64,000 nt of DNA from Saprospiraceae bacterium (GCA_025056735.1 JANWVR010000057.1:1-64000), one strand, 5' to 3'. Positions 17,813 to 26,060 are shown, counted from the stretch's first letter. Made by a program: numbers and translations. The notes: generated by a model from the letters alone, not told the origin.

Positions 17813-18556
17813 TTGGACACGTTTACGATAAAACTTCCGGTTTTTGAGGGGCCGTTTGACCTGCTCCTGTTCTTCATCGAACGGGACGAGCTCGACATTT
17901 ACAACATTCCCATTGCTCGCATCACGCAGGACTTTTTGGATTACCTGCACCAGATGCAGACGCGCAACTTAGATGTGGCTTCGGAGTTCATCGTCGTGGC
18001 CGCTACGCTCATGCGCATCAAGGCCAAGATGCTGCTGCCGCGCAAAACCTACGACGAAGAGGGCAATGAAATAGACCCGCGCCAGGAGCTGGTAGAGCGC
18101 CTCATCGAGTACAAGCGCTATAAAAGCGTGCTCGACGAACTGCGCCGCTTAGAGGAGATCCGCTCCTTTATGGCGCCCCGCGGCTTTGCCAGCGCCGAAC
18201 TAAGCCAGCTGGCCCAAAAAGCGCTGGCCGATGCCGAATGGGAGAGCGTGTCGGCCTACCGGCTTTTGCGCGTCTTTGTGCGCCTGATAGAGCGCTTCGA
18301 GGAAAACCAACGACGCAAGCGCGTACATACGGTTTACAACTACAGCTACACCATCCAGGGCCAGCGCGAATACCTGCTCAGCCGCCTTCGGCCCAACGAG
18401 CAGACTTCGTTCGAGGAGGTATTCCTGTACTTGGAAAACCGCATGCACGCCATCGTTACCTTCTTAGCGCTCCTGGAAATGCTCAATGCGCAAGAGGTCA
18501 TCTTAGTACAAGGCGAAGGCCCCAACAACTTCTGGCTGACGCTCCCCACCCCGTAA
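17813..18556 (+). CDS. scpA: segregation and condensation protein A (kleisin)
   Basis: ScpA is the kleisin that bridges the two heads of the SMC condensin and organises the chromosome. The 247-residue protein shows the family N-terminus FEGPFDLLLFFIERDELDIYNIPIARIT and the C-terminal winged-helix region around SFEEVFLYLENRMHAIVTFLALLEMLN. No ATG is available near the expected start; TTG at 17813 gives the right N-terminus (MDTFTIKLPVFEG), with GGGGA just upstream. The gene is bracketed by repeat arrays: one ends 14 bases before the start and another begins 3 bases after the stop, whose TAA is part of the array's GTAACC spacer motif. SMC and ScpB are not in the window. Confidence 0.93.
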   Translation: MDTFTIKLPVFEGPFDLLLFFIERDELDIYNIPIARITQDFLDYLHQMQTRNLDVASEFIVVAATLMRIKAKMLLPRKTYDEEGNEIDPRQELVERLIEYKRYKSVLDELRRLEEIRSFMAPRGFASAELSQLAQKALADAEWESVSAYRLLRVFVRLIERFEENQRRKRVHTVYNYSYTIQGQREYLLSRLRPNEQTSFEEVFLYLENRMHAIVTFLALLEMLNAQEVILVQGEGPNNFWLTLPTP

Positions 18557-18558
18557 CC

Positions 18559-18649
18559 GCCAAACTTGTTTGGCCCTGTAACCGCCAAACTTGTTTGGCC
18601 CCGTAACCGCCAAACTTGTTTGGCCAAGTACCGGCCAAACAAGTTTGGC
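18559..18649 (-). repeat. palindromic 25-bp repeat array 2, 4 copies, after scpA
   Basis: Four palindromes start at 18559, 18584, 18609 and 18634 on the same 25-base pitch. The first three have a TT centre on the plus strand, the last AA. The spacers (CCTGTAACC, CCCGTAACC, CAAGTACCG) are the reverse complement of the array 1 type, so the array points the other way. It fills the 100-base gap between the convergent scpA and accC genes. The flank at its left end, read on the minus strand, is GGTTACGGGG, resembling the proximal ends of arrays 1 and 3. Confidence 0.93.
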
Positions 18650-18656
18650 CACCCCC

Positions 18657-20129
18657 TCACTCATACCGCTCTCCCCAAAGACTCTCCCGCTCCGGCAGAG
18701 CCGTCAGCAGCCGCTTGTGCTCTAAGTGCAACCGCAATGCTAAGCGGGCGGCCACTGAGGCAGCAGCGGCGTGCTTTTCGCGCAAGGCTTCGGCAGTGTA
18801 GTATTTGGCAATGAAGCCGGTGTCAAAATGACCTTCGACAAAAGCCGGATGCTCCATCACAAAACGCCCAAAGGGCAGTGTAGTGGCTACGCCTTCTACC
18901 TCGTATTGGTCAATAGCCTCCTTCATGCGCTGAATGGCTTCGGCGCGCGTGTGGCCCCAGACGACGAGTTTGGCTAAGAGCGGGTCATAAAAAATAGGCA
19001 CTTCCATACCTTCCTCGTAGCCGCCGTCCACGCGGATGTGTTCGCCCTGCGGCAGGCGGTAGCGCGTCAGCGTGCCGGTAGAGGGCAGGAAGTTGTTGAG
19101 TGGGTCTTCAGCGCATACGCGCAACTCGATGGCATGGCCGTGAATACTGAGGTCTTCCTGTCGGAAGGGCAGCGGCTCGCCGCGGGCCACTCGGATCTGA
19201 CATTCCACCAAGTCCAGCCCGGTGATGAACTCCGTGACCGGGTGTTCCACCTGCAGGCGGGTGTTCATTTCTAAGAAATAAAAATTTCGGTCGGCATCCA
19301 TGAGGAATTCCACTGTGCCGGCGCCTGTGTAGTTGCAGGCGCGCGCCACGCGGACAGCGGCTTCGCCCATGGCACGGCGGATTTCGGGTGTAACGATGAC
19401 GCAGGGCGCCTCTTCGACCACTTTCTGGTGGCGCCGCTGCACGGAGCATTCGCGCTCGAAGAGATAGACCACATTGCCGTGCGTATCGGCCATGATTTGC
19501 ACTTCCACGTGGCGAGGCGAGGTAACGTATTTTTCAATGAATACTGACCCATCGCCAAAAGCTGAGATGGCCTCCGACACGGCGCGCTCCATTTGCTCTT
19601 GCAGGTCTTCCTCGCGCTCCACCACGCGCATGCCCTTGCCACCGCCGCCCGCGCTGGCCTTGATGAGGATGGGATAGCCCACGCGCCGCCCGATGGCTTT
19701 GGCCGTCTCGATGTCGGTGATAGCCTCCTCGATGCCCGGCACCATAGGCACGCCAAAGCGTTTGGCAGCTTCTTTGGCGGCCAATTTGCTGCCCATCATT
19801 TCAATACTTTCGGGCGAAGGGCCAATGAAAATGAGGCCGGCCTCTTTTACCTGGCGCGCAAAGCCGGCATTTTCACTCAAAAAGCCGTAGCCCGGGTGTA
19901 TCGCATCGGCGCCGGTGCGGCGGGCAGCTTCCAAAATTTTTTCGGCCCTCAGGTAGCTCTGCGCCGAGGGCGGCGGCCCGATGCAAACGGCCTCATCGGC
20001 AAAGCGCACGTGCGGCGCCGCGCGATCGGCTTCAGAATAAACGGCAACGGTCTGGATGCCCATGCGGCGAGCGGTGCGCATGACGCGCAGGGCAATTTCG
20101 CCCCGGTTAGCGACAAGTATTTTTTTCAT
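18657..20129 (-). CDS. accC: biotin carboxylase subunit (acetyl-/propionyl-CoA carboxylase type)
   Basis: This ATP-grasp enzyme carboxylates the biotin of a carrier protein. The 490-residue sequence has the N-terminal KKILVANRGEIALRV, the glycine-rich ATP loop KASAGGGGKGMRVV (158-170), the HKVVEEAP-like region (HQKVVEEAPC) and the catalytic FLEMNTRLQVEHPVTE. It lies 9 bases behind the aminotransferase gene, with no carrier or carboxyltransferase genes beside it. The extra C-terminal residues suggest an acyl-CoA carboxylase alpha subunit without a biotin domain rather than the minimal AccC; the substrate is undetermined. Confidence 0.9.
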   Translation of the reverse strand: MKKILVANRGEIALRVMRTARRMGIQTVAVYSEADRAAPHVRFADEAVCIGPPPSAQSYLRAEKILEAARRTGADAIHPGYGFLSENAGFARQVKEAGLIFIGPSPESIEMMGSKLAAKEAAKRFGVPMVPGIEEAITDIETAKAIGRRVGYPILIKASAGGGGKGMRVVEREEDLQEQMERAVSEAISAFGDGSVFIEKYVTSPRHVEVQIMADTHGNVVYLFERECSVQRRHQKVVEEAPCVIVTPEIRRAMGEAAVRVARACNYTGAGTVEFLMDADRNFYFLEMNTRLQVEHPVTEFITGLDLVECQIRVARGEPLPFRQEDLSIHGHAIELRVCAEDPLNNFLPSTGTLTRYRLPQGEHIRVDGGYEEGMEVPIFYDPLLAKLVVWGHTRAEAIQRMKEAIDQYEVEGVATTLPFGRFVMEHPAFVEGHFDTGFIAKYYTAEALREKHAAAASVAARLALRLHLEHKRLLTALPERESLWGERYE

Positions 20130-20138
20130 GGGAAAAAA

Positions 20139-20972
20139 TCAGCGTTGTTTGGCGGCTAAACGGGCCTGCACGTGTTCAAATAGTCGGCGTGTTCGGTCGT
20201 CAGGCAGCCGCGCGCCCGCAAAAATGCGAACGGGCTGAATGCCGCGGACGGCATTCGTCAGGAAAATTTCCTCAGCAGCCTCAAGCGCTTCAGGTGGGAC
20301 GGCTTTTTCAGATATCGCAAGACCAGCGCCTGCAGCGGTTTCCAGCACAAAGGCGCGCATGACGCCGGCCACGCAGCCCTCGCCAAGCGGCACCGTGCAG
20401 AGCACATCGCCCTCCCACCAGAACACGTTGCTGGCCGTAGCCTCGCACACGCGCTCGAAGGCGTTGAGCACGAGCGCATCGTCCCAACCCCGTGCCTGGG
20501 CCTCGCGCGCAGCAGCCACGTAGCGAGCGCTGTTGAACGTCTTCAAGTTCGAGTAGGCGTCCACCGGCAGCCGCACCGAGGCACATACGCCAAGCGTCCG
20601 GCCGACAACCGGCCATTCCAGGGCAGCGCTTTCCAATGCCTCGGCCGTAATCAAAAACTGCGGCCGGTTATCGGTAGGCCGGTAGTAGCCGCCCGCCGAA
20701 CGCCACACCGTCAGCCGTATGCGCGCATTCGGCGGCGCCACGCACCGGATGTTTTTTTCAAAAAAAAACGCATCCCACGCCGGAGGAAGAGCGAAACCTG
20801 ACTGTATCAATCCGTTGCGCAGCCGCTCCCAATGGCGCTCCAGCAAGGGCAAACGACCGTCAAAGGCGCGCACGGTCTCAAACAGCGCATCGCCGTACAA
20901 CAGGGCGCGCTGCGCCTGCGCCCAGGCTTCGGGTAAATGCTCCAAAAGGTTACCATTCCAGTTGACGGGCAT
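20139..20972 (-). CDS. class IV aminotransferase (PabC/IlvE-like)
   Basis: This PLP enzyme of 277 residues has the fold type IV signatures LLYGDALFETVRAFDGRLPLLERHWERL at the N-terminus, SNLKTFNSARYVAAAREAQARGWDDALVLN with the likely Schiff-base lysine, and ERVCEATASNVFWW. It may be 4-amino-4-deoxychorismate lyase (folate synthesis), a branched-chain aminotransferase or a D-amino acid aminotransferase; the compact length and motif fit the first best. It is the upstream gene of a pair with accC. Confidence 0.82.
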   Translation of the reverse strand: MPVNWNGNLLEHLPEAWAQAQRALLYGDALFETVRAFDGRLPLLERHWERLRNGLIQSGFALPPAWDAFFFEKNIRCVAPPNARIRLTVWRSAGGYYRPTDNRPQFLITAEALESAALEWPVVGRTLGVCASVRLPVDAYSNLKTFNSARYVAAAREAQARGWDDALVLNAFERVCEATASNVFWWEGDVLCTVPLGEGCVAGVMRAFVLETAAGAGLAISEKAVPPEALEAAEEIFLTNAVRGIQPVRIFAGARLPDDRTRRLFEHVQARLAAKQR

Positions 20973-21089
20973 GGCGCTTTTTGCTGCAAAGACACGAAAG
21001 TTTTTCCTTCAGAATGCCGGGCCTCTCCACCCACGAGAAGAGTTTGCACCAAAAGCCAATTTCTTCGACGCTATTCGCAAAAAAAGCGT

Positions 21090-21097
21090 TATTTTTG
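21090..21097 (+). promoter_or_regulatory. -7 promoter box (TATTTTTG) of the DUF4143 ATPase gene
   Basis: An exact TAnnTTTG match, leaving a leader of about 13 bases before the ATG at 21117. Confidence 0.55.
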
Positions 21098-21116
21098 CGA
21101 ATACAATCTATAAAAT

Positions 21117-22241
21117 ATGATAAAACGCCTGCTTGAGTCAAAAATCCGGGAAAGATTATTCAAAGGAAAAGCCATCATCCTCACCGGACCGAGGCAAACG
21201 GGAAAGACAACCCTGCTAAAGCAAATTTTCGATGGCATGCGCGATGTCCTGTGGCTGAATGGCGACGACATAGAGACGCGAATACTGCTGGAAGAGGTTA
21301 GTACCTCGAAGTGGAGCCGCATTATTAAATCTGCTAAAGTCGTTGTCGTGGACGAAGCGCAGCGCATTCGCGACATTGGCATCAAGCTCAAACTCGTTAC
21401 GGACCAATTTCCAGCGGTACAATTAGTGGCATCTGGCTCTTCGACGCTGGAACTGGCAAACCAGATTAACGAGCCGCTCACCGGACGGAAATGGCACTAT
21501 CAGCTCTTTCCGCTTTCTTACGAGGAAATGGAAGCCCATCACGGATTTGTTGAAGAAAACCGCAGGCTCTCCGACCGCTTGGTTTATGGCAGCTATCCCG
21601 AGGTGGTCAGCCATCCCGACGAAGCCAGAGATATCTTGAGCCAGTTAGCAGATAGCTTTTTGTACAAAGACATTCTGATGTGGGAACGCATCAAAAAGCC
21701 CGAAAAGTTGATGAAGCTACTCCAAGCGCTGGCATTTCAATTAGGCAATGAGGTTTCTTACCACGAACTGGGCCAGATCACGGATTTGGACAACCAAACC
21801 ATTGAGAACTACATCACCCTGCTCGAGCAAACGTTTATCCTATTCCGGCTACCGCCTTTGAGTAGAAACTTGCGTAAAGAGTTGAAAACCAAACGCAAGA
21901 TATACTTCTACGACAACGGTATTCGCAATGCGCTCATTGCGCAATATCAGCCGCCGGAGCTGCGCCAGGATATGGGCGCCTTATGGGAAAACTGGTTCAT
22001 CAGCGAACGCAAAAAATGGCTGCATTATCACAGCATATACGCCAATACCTATTTCTGGCGCACGCAAGACCAGCAAGAGATTGACTACGTGGAAGAGCGC
22101 GATGGGTTCATGTGGGCATACGAAATCAAATGGGGTACTAAAGCCAAAGCCCACTTTTCAAAGACCTTCAGAGACGCTTATCCACAGCATCACACTCAGG
22201 TGGTGCACCGAGACAATTTTTTCGAGTTCCTGGCGCATTAA
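21117..22241 (+). CDS. AAA_14 family ATPase with DUF4143 nuclease-like domain
   Basis: This 374-residue protein has an AAA ATPase domain with Walker A GPRQTGKTT (24-32) and Walker B VVVDEAQRI, and a C-terminal DUF4143 region with the PD-(D/E)XK-like pattern QQEIDYVEE then YEIKWG. Such proteins are very common in Bacteroidota and archaea, often in accessory positions, but their job is not established. The gene is intact, slightly AT-richer than its neighbours, carries its own promoter and is transcribed alone. It may be a mobile accessory gene. Confidence 0.88.
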   Translation: MIKRLLESKIRERLFKGKAIILTGPRQTGKTTLLKQIFDGMRDVLWLNGDDIETRILLEEVSTSKWSRIIKSAKVVVVDEAQRIRDIGIKLKLVTDQFPAVQLVASGSSTLELANQINEPLTGRKWHYQLFPLSYEEMEAHHGFVEENRRLSDRLVYGSYPEVVSHPDEARDILSQLADSFLYKDILMWERIKKPEKLMKLLQALAFQLGNEVSYHELGQITDLDNQTIENYITLLEQTFILFRLPPLSRNLRKELKTKRKIYFYDNGIRNALIAQYQPPELRQDMGALWENWFISERKKWLHYHSIYANTYFWRTQDQQEIDYVEERDGFMWAYEIKWGTKAKAHFSKTFRDAYPQHHTQVVHRDNFFEFLAH

Positions 22242-22366
22242 GGCGCCTTAATGCCGTACTTTATACGTTTGTTTATCGCTCATTTTAGGCGACTTAAATC
22301 GCAAGAGGCGCGTGGCCGAGCCACGGTAGCATTCAGTTGGGCCGTTGTTGCTTGCCCTGAGCTGCT

Positions 22367-23323
22367 TCAATACCGCTTCACCGACTCAATAATGTACAGC
22401 GGTCGGTTTTTGATTTCGCGGTAGATGTTGGCTAAGTAGATAGACATGAGGTACAGGTTGAGGCACGTTACAGCGAAGAAGACCGACACGAGTACCACGA
22501 GGTAGGCCCATCCGGGCACGGTTTCGTGGTATTGGCCCAGGAAGTCCACGTTCGTCAGACGCACCTTGATGGCGTTGGCGATGGCGGCTGCCGCGATGAC
22601 GCACGAGAGCAGAAAAATCCAGCCCAGCAGGGCGCTGAGGAAGGAGGTGAAGGACGTGATGGCCACCAATGCGCTTTTGAATTGTTCGCCGAAGGTGATG
22701 CCTGGCTCAGGTTCGAGCGGTTGGGCCACGTCTATGGCGGCGGTGTTGTAGCCCACCAAGGCGTAGAGGGCTTTCAGGTAGTGGCTGTTTTCGCGCAGGC
22801 GCAGCAGCGAGTTGAGGGCGCGGCGGCTGATGATGCGCGTGTGGTGGGCGCGCGCGTCTAAGCGCAGGTTAGAATAGCGGTGCAGGATGCCGTAGAAGGC
22901 GCTGTACATGAGGCGATAGTGCCAGGGCAGGCGGCGCTGGGGCGCGCGCAGATAGACGATGTCGAAGCCCGTTTGGGCCTTTTCCCACAGGGTGCGGACG
23001 AGGTGTGGGCTGTCGGCAAAGGAAAACTCGAACACCACAGCGTAGTCTCCGTTGGCGCGGTCGAGGCCCGCCATGATGGCGTTGTCGCGGCTGACGGGCG
23101 CGCTCAGGTTGAGCAGGAACACATTCTGCCGCAGCGCCTGCGGAAGCGGCTCCAAAGCAGCATCTATTGCCTGGCGGTCGCAATGGTTGTTGATGAGCAC
23201 AAACTCGAAATCGCTGAAATGGGCCGACAGCTCCGCGTGTAGCCCTGCGAGCCACGAAGCCAGGCTCTCGATGTTCCGCTGCGTATGAATAACCCCAATA
23301 ACCGATATAAATGACTGACGCAT
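22367..23323 (-). CDS. GT2-fold membrane glycosyltransferase with altered catalytic motifs
   Basis: This 318-residue protein is laid out like the polyprenol-phosphate glycosyltransferases (GtrB/ArnC type): a GT-A domain of about 225 residues, then two membrane helices (about 235-260 and 280-305). The usual motifs are altered: the DDGSxD position reads INNHCDR, and the metal-binding DxD position reads FEFSFAD. It may be inactive or use different chemistry. An ATG at 23392 in the same frame would translate the palindromic repeats; the start at 23323 (MRQSFISVIGV) is preferred because it gives the family N-terminus and lies 14 bases from array 3, as scpA does from array 1. Confidence 0.78.
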   Translation of the reverse strand: MRQSFISVIGVIHTQRNIESLASWLAGLHAELSAHFSDFEFVLINNHCDRQAIDAALEPLPQALRQNVFLLNLSAPVSRDNAIMAGLDRANGDYAVVFEFSFADSPHLVRTLWEKAQTGFDIVYLRAPQRRLPWHYRLMYSAFYGILHRYSNLRLDARAHHTRIISRRALNSLLRLRENSHYLKALYALVGYNTAAIDVAQPLEPEPGITFGEQFKSALVAITSFTSFLSALLGWIFLLSCVIAAAAIANAIKVRLTNVDFLGQYHETVPGWAYLVVLVSVFFAVTCLNLYLMSIYLANIYREIKNRPLYIIESVKRY

Positions 23324-23337
23324 AACCCCAAGTAACC

Positions 23338-23428
23338 GCCAAACTTGTTTGGCCAAGTAACCGCCAAACTTGTTTGGCCAAGTAACCGCCAAACTTGTTT
23401 GGCCAAGTACCGACCAAACTTGTTTGGT
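23338..23428 (-). repeat. palindromic 25-bp repeat array 3, 4 copies, upstream of the GT2 gene
   Basis: Copies start at 23338, 23363, 23388 and 23413 on the same 25-base pitch, with spacers CAAGTAACC, CAAGTAACC and CAAGTACCG. The array points toward the GT2 start on the minus strand, and its last palindrome is 14 bases from that ATG. The distal copy reads ACCAAAC-TT-GTTTGGT: both outer bases changed together, so symmetry is kept. Confidence 0.94.
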
Positions 23429-23502
23429 CTAAAAATCAGTGAGCAAAAAACTTTTCAACGGCGCTGCTCGAATAAAATTCAAAAGCTCTTCAAAAACAGG
23501 GT

Positions 23503-23940
23503 TCACCCCCAGGCAAAATCGTCGCTTTTGGGCCACTGGGCAAATAGCTCCGCCACAGCAGCCGGTGGTGTGGTCAGCTTTCGGCGGTGCAAATCTATCC
23601 ATGCGCCGTCCACCGTGATGACAGCGCACAGCGTGCCGTCAGCGCGCATCAGGTGGTGGCGGAAAGTAAAGCGCGCCCCGTCGGAGCGAGCCTTTGCCAG
23701 CAGAAGGCCGATGCTCAAATCGTCGCCAAAGCGCACTTCGCGCCGAAAGACGGCTTCTTCGCGGAAAAGAATGGGCCCAAAGCCCTCGGCGGCCATGCGC
23801 TCGAGCGTCAGGCCGTGGGCCGATAGAAACGCCATGCGCACCGAGGCTCCCCAGTCGTAATACACCGAGTGCCGCACGTGCCCATTCGGGTCCAAGTCGG
23901 CCCACCGCACGCTAACAGGAATTTGAAAAGGAGACTCCAT
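23503..23940 (-). CDS. acyl-CoA thioesterase, 4HBT/YbgC-like
   Basis: This 145-residue hotdog-fold protein probably hydrolyses short or medium acyl-CoA thioesters in the cytoplasm. The N-terminal signature VRWADLDPNGHVRHSVYYDW contains the Asp used for catalysis in the YbgC/FadM group. The length is normal. It is upstream of the GT2 gene, separated by array 3 and about 75 further bases. Confidence 0.87.
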   Translation of the reverse strand: MESPFQIPVSVRWADLDPNGHVRHSVYYDWGASVRMAFLSAHGLTLERMAAEGFGPILFREEAVFRREVRFGDDLSIGLLLAKARSDGARFTFRHHLMRADGTLCAVITVDGAWIDLHRRKLTTPPAAVAELFAQWPKSDDFAWG

Positions 23941-24001
23941 GTGCTCAAAATTGCTCGCTCAGAGTAAAAACCCTACCCATTAGCCCCAAGCGACTATTTT
24001 T

Positions 24002-24068
24002 CACTTTTCACTTTCCACTTTCCACTTTTCACTTTTCACTTTTCATTTTCCACTTTTCATTTTCCACT
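24002..24068. repeat. heptamer tandem repeat (CAYTTTY)n
   Basis: About nine and a half copies of a 7-base unit (CACTTTT, CACTTTC or CATTTTC) run without interruption. The strand bias is complete, pyrimidine-rich on plus apart from one A per unit. The right end runs into the 3' end of the TlpA-like gene and supplies its last codons and stop. Confidence 0.9.
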
Positions 24069-25964
24069 CGCCTTGACCAATTCCACCATGCTCTGCATTT
24101 CGGCCACCAAGGCATCGTTGTCGCCCGAGAAGCCGATGCTCTTGAAGCGGATGCGGCCTTGTTTATCCACGACGAACTTGGTAGGGATGCCAGAGACGCC
24201 GTAGGCGGTTACGACCTGGTTATCGTTGTCCATGAGGACCTCGAAGGTGTAGCCCTTGCTGTTGATGAAGTCGGCGGCGTTTTTCTCCTTGTTGGCGGCG
24301 TTTTCCCAGGTATCCACGAAGAGGAAGACCACTTCCGGGTCGTTTTTATAGAGGTCTTGGGCTTTTTGCATGCCGGGGAAGGAAGCCTTGCAAGGGCCGC
24401 ACCACGTGGCCCAGAAGTCAATGACGACCACTTTGCCGCGCAGGTTTTCGAGGCTTACTTCTTTGCCGGCCAGGTTTTTGAGGCGGAAGGCAGGCGCGGG
24501 TTGGTCAATCATTTTGGCAGCCAGTTCCTTTCTCTGGTGTTCGCGGGCTTTTTTCTCCAATTGAGATAAGTAGGCGTCGGCGCCAGCAGCAGATTTGTCT
24601 TCGGCAGCGTAGAGGCGTTTGAACTGCTCTTTCATGGCCTGAGTGGCTTTGCCCTGCATGATAAAGCCTTCCAGGCGGTAGCGCAGTTCGGGGGATTTTG
24701 CTTGCTCTAAGTATTTGGTGTAGCGTTCGTTGATTTCGGCCTCTTTGCCTTTGCTGTATTCGACGACGCGGGTCTGGTAGGCTAAGGCGGCTTCGTGTTG
24801 GCCTTGCTGGCTAAGGATAAAGGCGTAGGTATCGGCGTACTGCGCGAAGGCGAAGCGCAGGTTTTCCTCCCAGTCAGCGTAGGGCATGTAGAGTGGCTTA
24901 GGGGCCTTGGGCTCGCGGATTTCGTTTTCAGCCCATTGAGTGGCTTCTAAGGCCATGGCATGGGCTTGCTCCAGATGTTCACCGTTTTCGGCCAGTTCCC
25001 AGGCAGTGTTGTTGTAGAGGCTGGCGCGGGCATCTGGAGTCATTTGGGCGGCGTAGGCTTTGCCTTTTTCCCAGTTTTTTTCGCCGAGGGCTTTTATGGC
25101 CAGCAGGCTGTACAGTTGGCTGAGCTCCTGTTTTTCTTCGTCGGTAGCGGGCGGGAACTCCTTCTGGTATTTTTCTATGGCCTGTTCCAATTGAGTGGCA
25201 TCGGTCATGGTGCGTATTTCGCGCTGGCGCGTTTGGCGGGCGTAGATGCCTTTAGGGTAGTCGCGTTTCATGCGTTCGCGCAGCTGGTTGGCTTCTTCGG
25301 AGGCGCCGAGGCGGTCGAGCAGGCGCGCGATGGCAATGAGTTCCTTTTCGGCGGCCTGATCGCTCTTTGCTGCGGCTTTGAGCACGTCCAAGGCTTCTTT
25401 TTTGCCGTCGTCGCCGCGTTTGACGGCCATCAGGCAGTTGGCATAGGCTGAAGCGAAGGTATTCTTCAGGCGGGCGTCGGCCTTGAAGGCGCGCTCGAAG
25501 AGTTCCTGGGCGACGTTGGCTTTGCGGTCTAAGTCGGCCAAGCTGCCCCAGTCGCGATACATCACGGCATGGGCGGCCCAGCTGGCGGGCAGCACTTCGC
25601 CTTTAGCGTTGTGCAGGTGGATGAAGTAGCCCTGGCCCTGGTTGTTGTCTGTGCGTTCGCCGGCTTTGAAGACCACGAGCAACACAGCGGCGTCCTGGCC
25701 TGAGCTGATGTGTCCGTGCGCCCGTTGCGCGTCGCGGTAGGCATATACTGGCAGCGTGCGCGGTTGGTCGGCGGCGTATTCAAAAACGATGATTTCCACG
25801 GGCTCGGTGCTGTTGGCCAGCGGGCTTTTCGTCAGGTCGTATTCCAGCAAAATCAGCTGCCCCGGCTGAGGGCGCTCGGGCGTGATTTTGAGCAAACTCG
25901 ATTGGGAAAAAGCGCTAAAAGCAACGGCTGACAGCAGCCAGCAAAGAGATAGGTATTTTTTCAT
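24057..25964 (-). CDS. TPR-containing TlpA-family thioredoxin-like protein, exported
   Basis: This 635-residue protein has a signal peptide (about 1-20, LCWLLSAVAFSAFSQS), a long middle region of helical repeats resembling TPRs (about 150-470), and a C-terminal TlpA/ResA thioredoxin domain with FWATWCGPC (Cys522, Cys525) and VSGIPTKFVVDKQGRI. It is likely a periplasmic or membrane-facing thiol-disulfide oxidoreductase whose repeats bind a partner. It is the last gene of a run of four minus-strand genes (porP, methyltransferase, GT39, this one), though the gaps vary. Confidence 0.87.
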   Translation of the reverse strand: MKKYLSLCWLLSAVAFSAFSQSSLLKITPERPQPGQLILLEYDLTKSPLANSTEPVEIIVFEYAADQPRTLPVYAYRDAQRAHGHISSGQDAAVLLVVFKAGERTDNNQGQGYFIHLHNAKGEVLPASWAAHAVMYRDWGSLADLDRKANVAQELFERAFKADARLKNTFASAYANCLMAVKRGDDGKKEALDVLKAAAKSDQAAEKELIAIARLLDRLGASEEANQLRERMKRDYPKGIYARQTRQREIRTMTDATQLEQAIEKYQKEFPPATDEEKQELSQLYSLLAIKALGEKNWEKGKAYAAQMTPDARASLYNNTAWELAENGEHLEQAHAMALEATQWAENEIREPKAPKPLYMPYADWEENLRFAFAQYADTYAFILSQQGQHEAALAYQTRVVEYSKGKEAEINERYTKYLEQAKSPELRYRLEGFIMQGKATQAMKEQFKRLYAAEDKSAAGADAYLSQLEKKAREHQRKELAAKMIDQPAPAFRLKNLAGKEVSLENLRGKVVVIDFWATWCGPCKASFPGMQKAQDLYKNDPEVVFLFVDTWENAANKEKNAADFINSKGYTFEVLMDNDNQVVTAYGVSGIPTKFVVDKQGRIRFKSIGFSGDNDALVAEMQSMVELVKASGK

Positions 25965-26060
25965 GGCATGCGAAAAGGTTGAGGGTGAATAAAAAAAGCG
26001 TTGGTGCGCTGAGTAAACGATTATGCCTTTGGGGCAGCTTATCGCTGGGATTTCTTTTCC

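Noticed and set aside
23324-23392. Upstream start of the GT2 protein through the repeats (MAVTWPNKFGG...)
   Set aside because: The extension only translates the palindromic repeat and is absent from the glycosyltransferase family; the ATG at 23323 gives the proper N-terminus.
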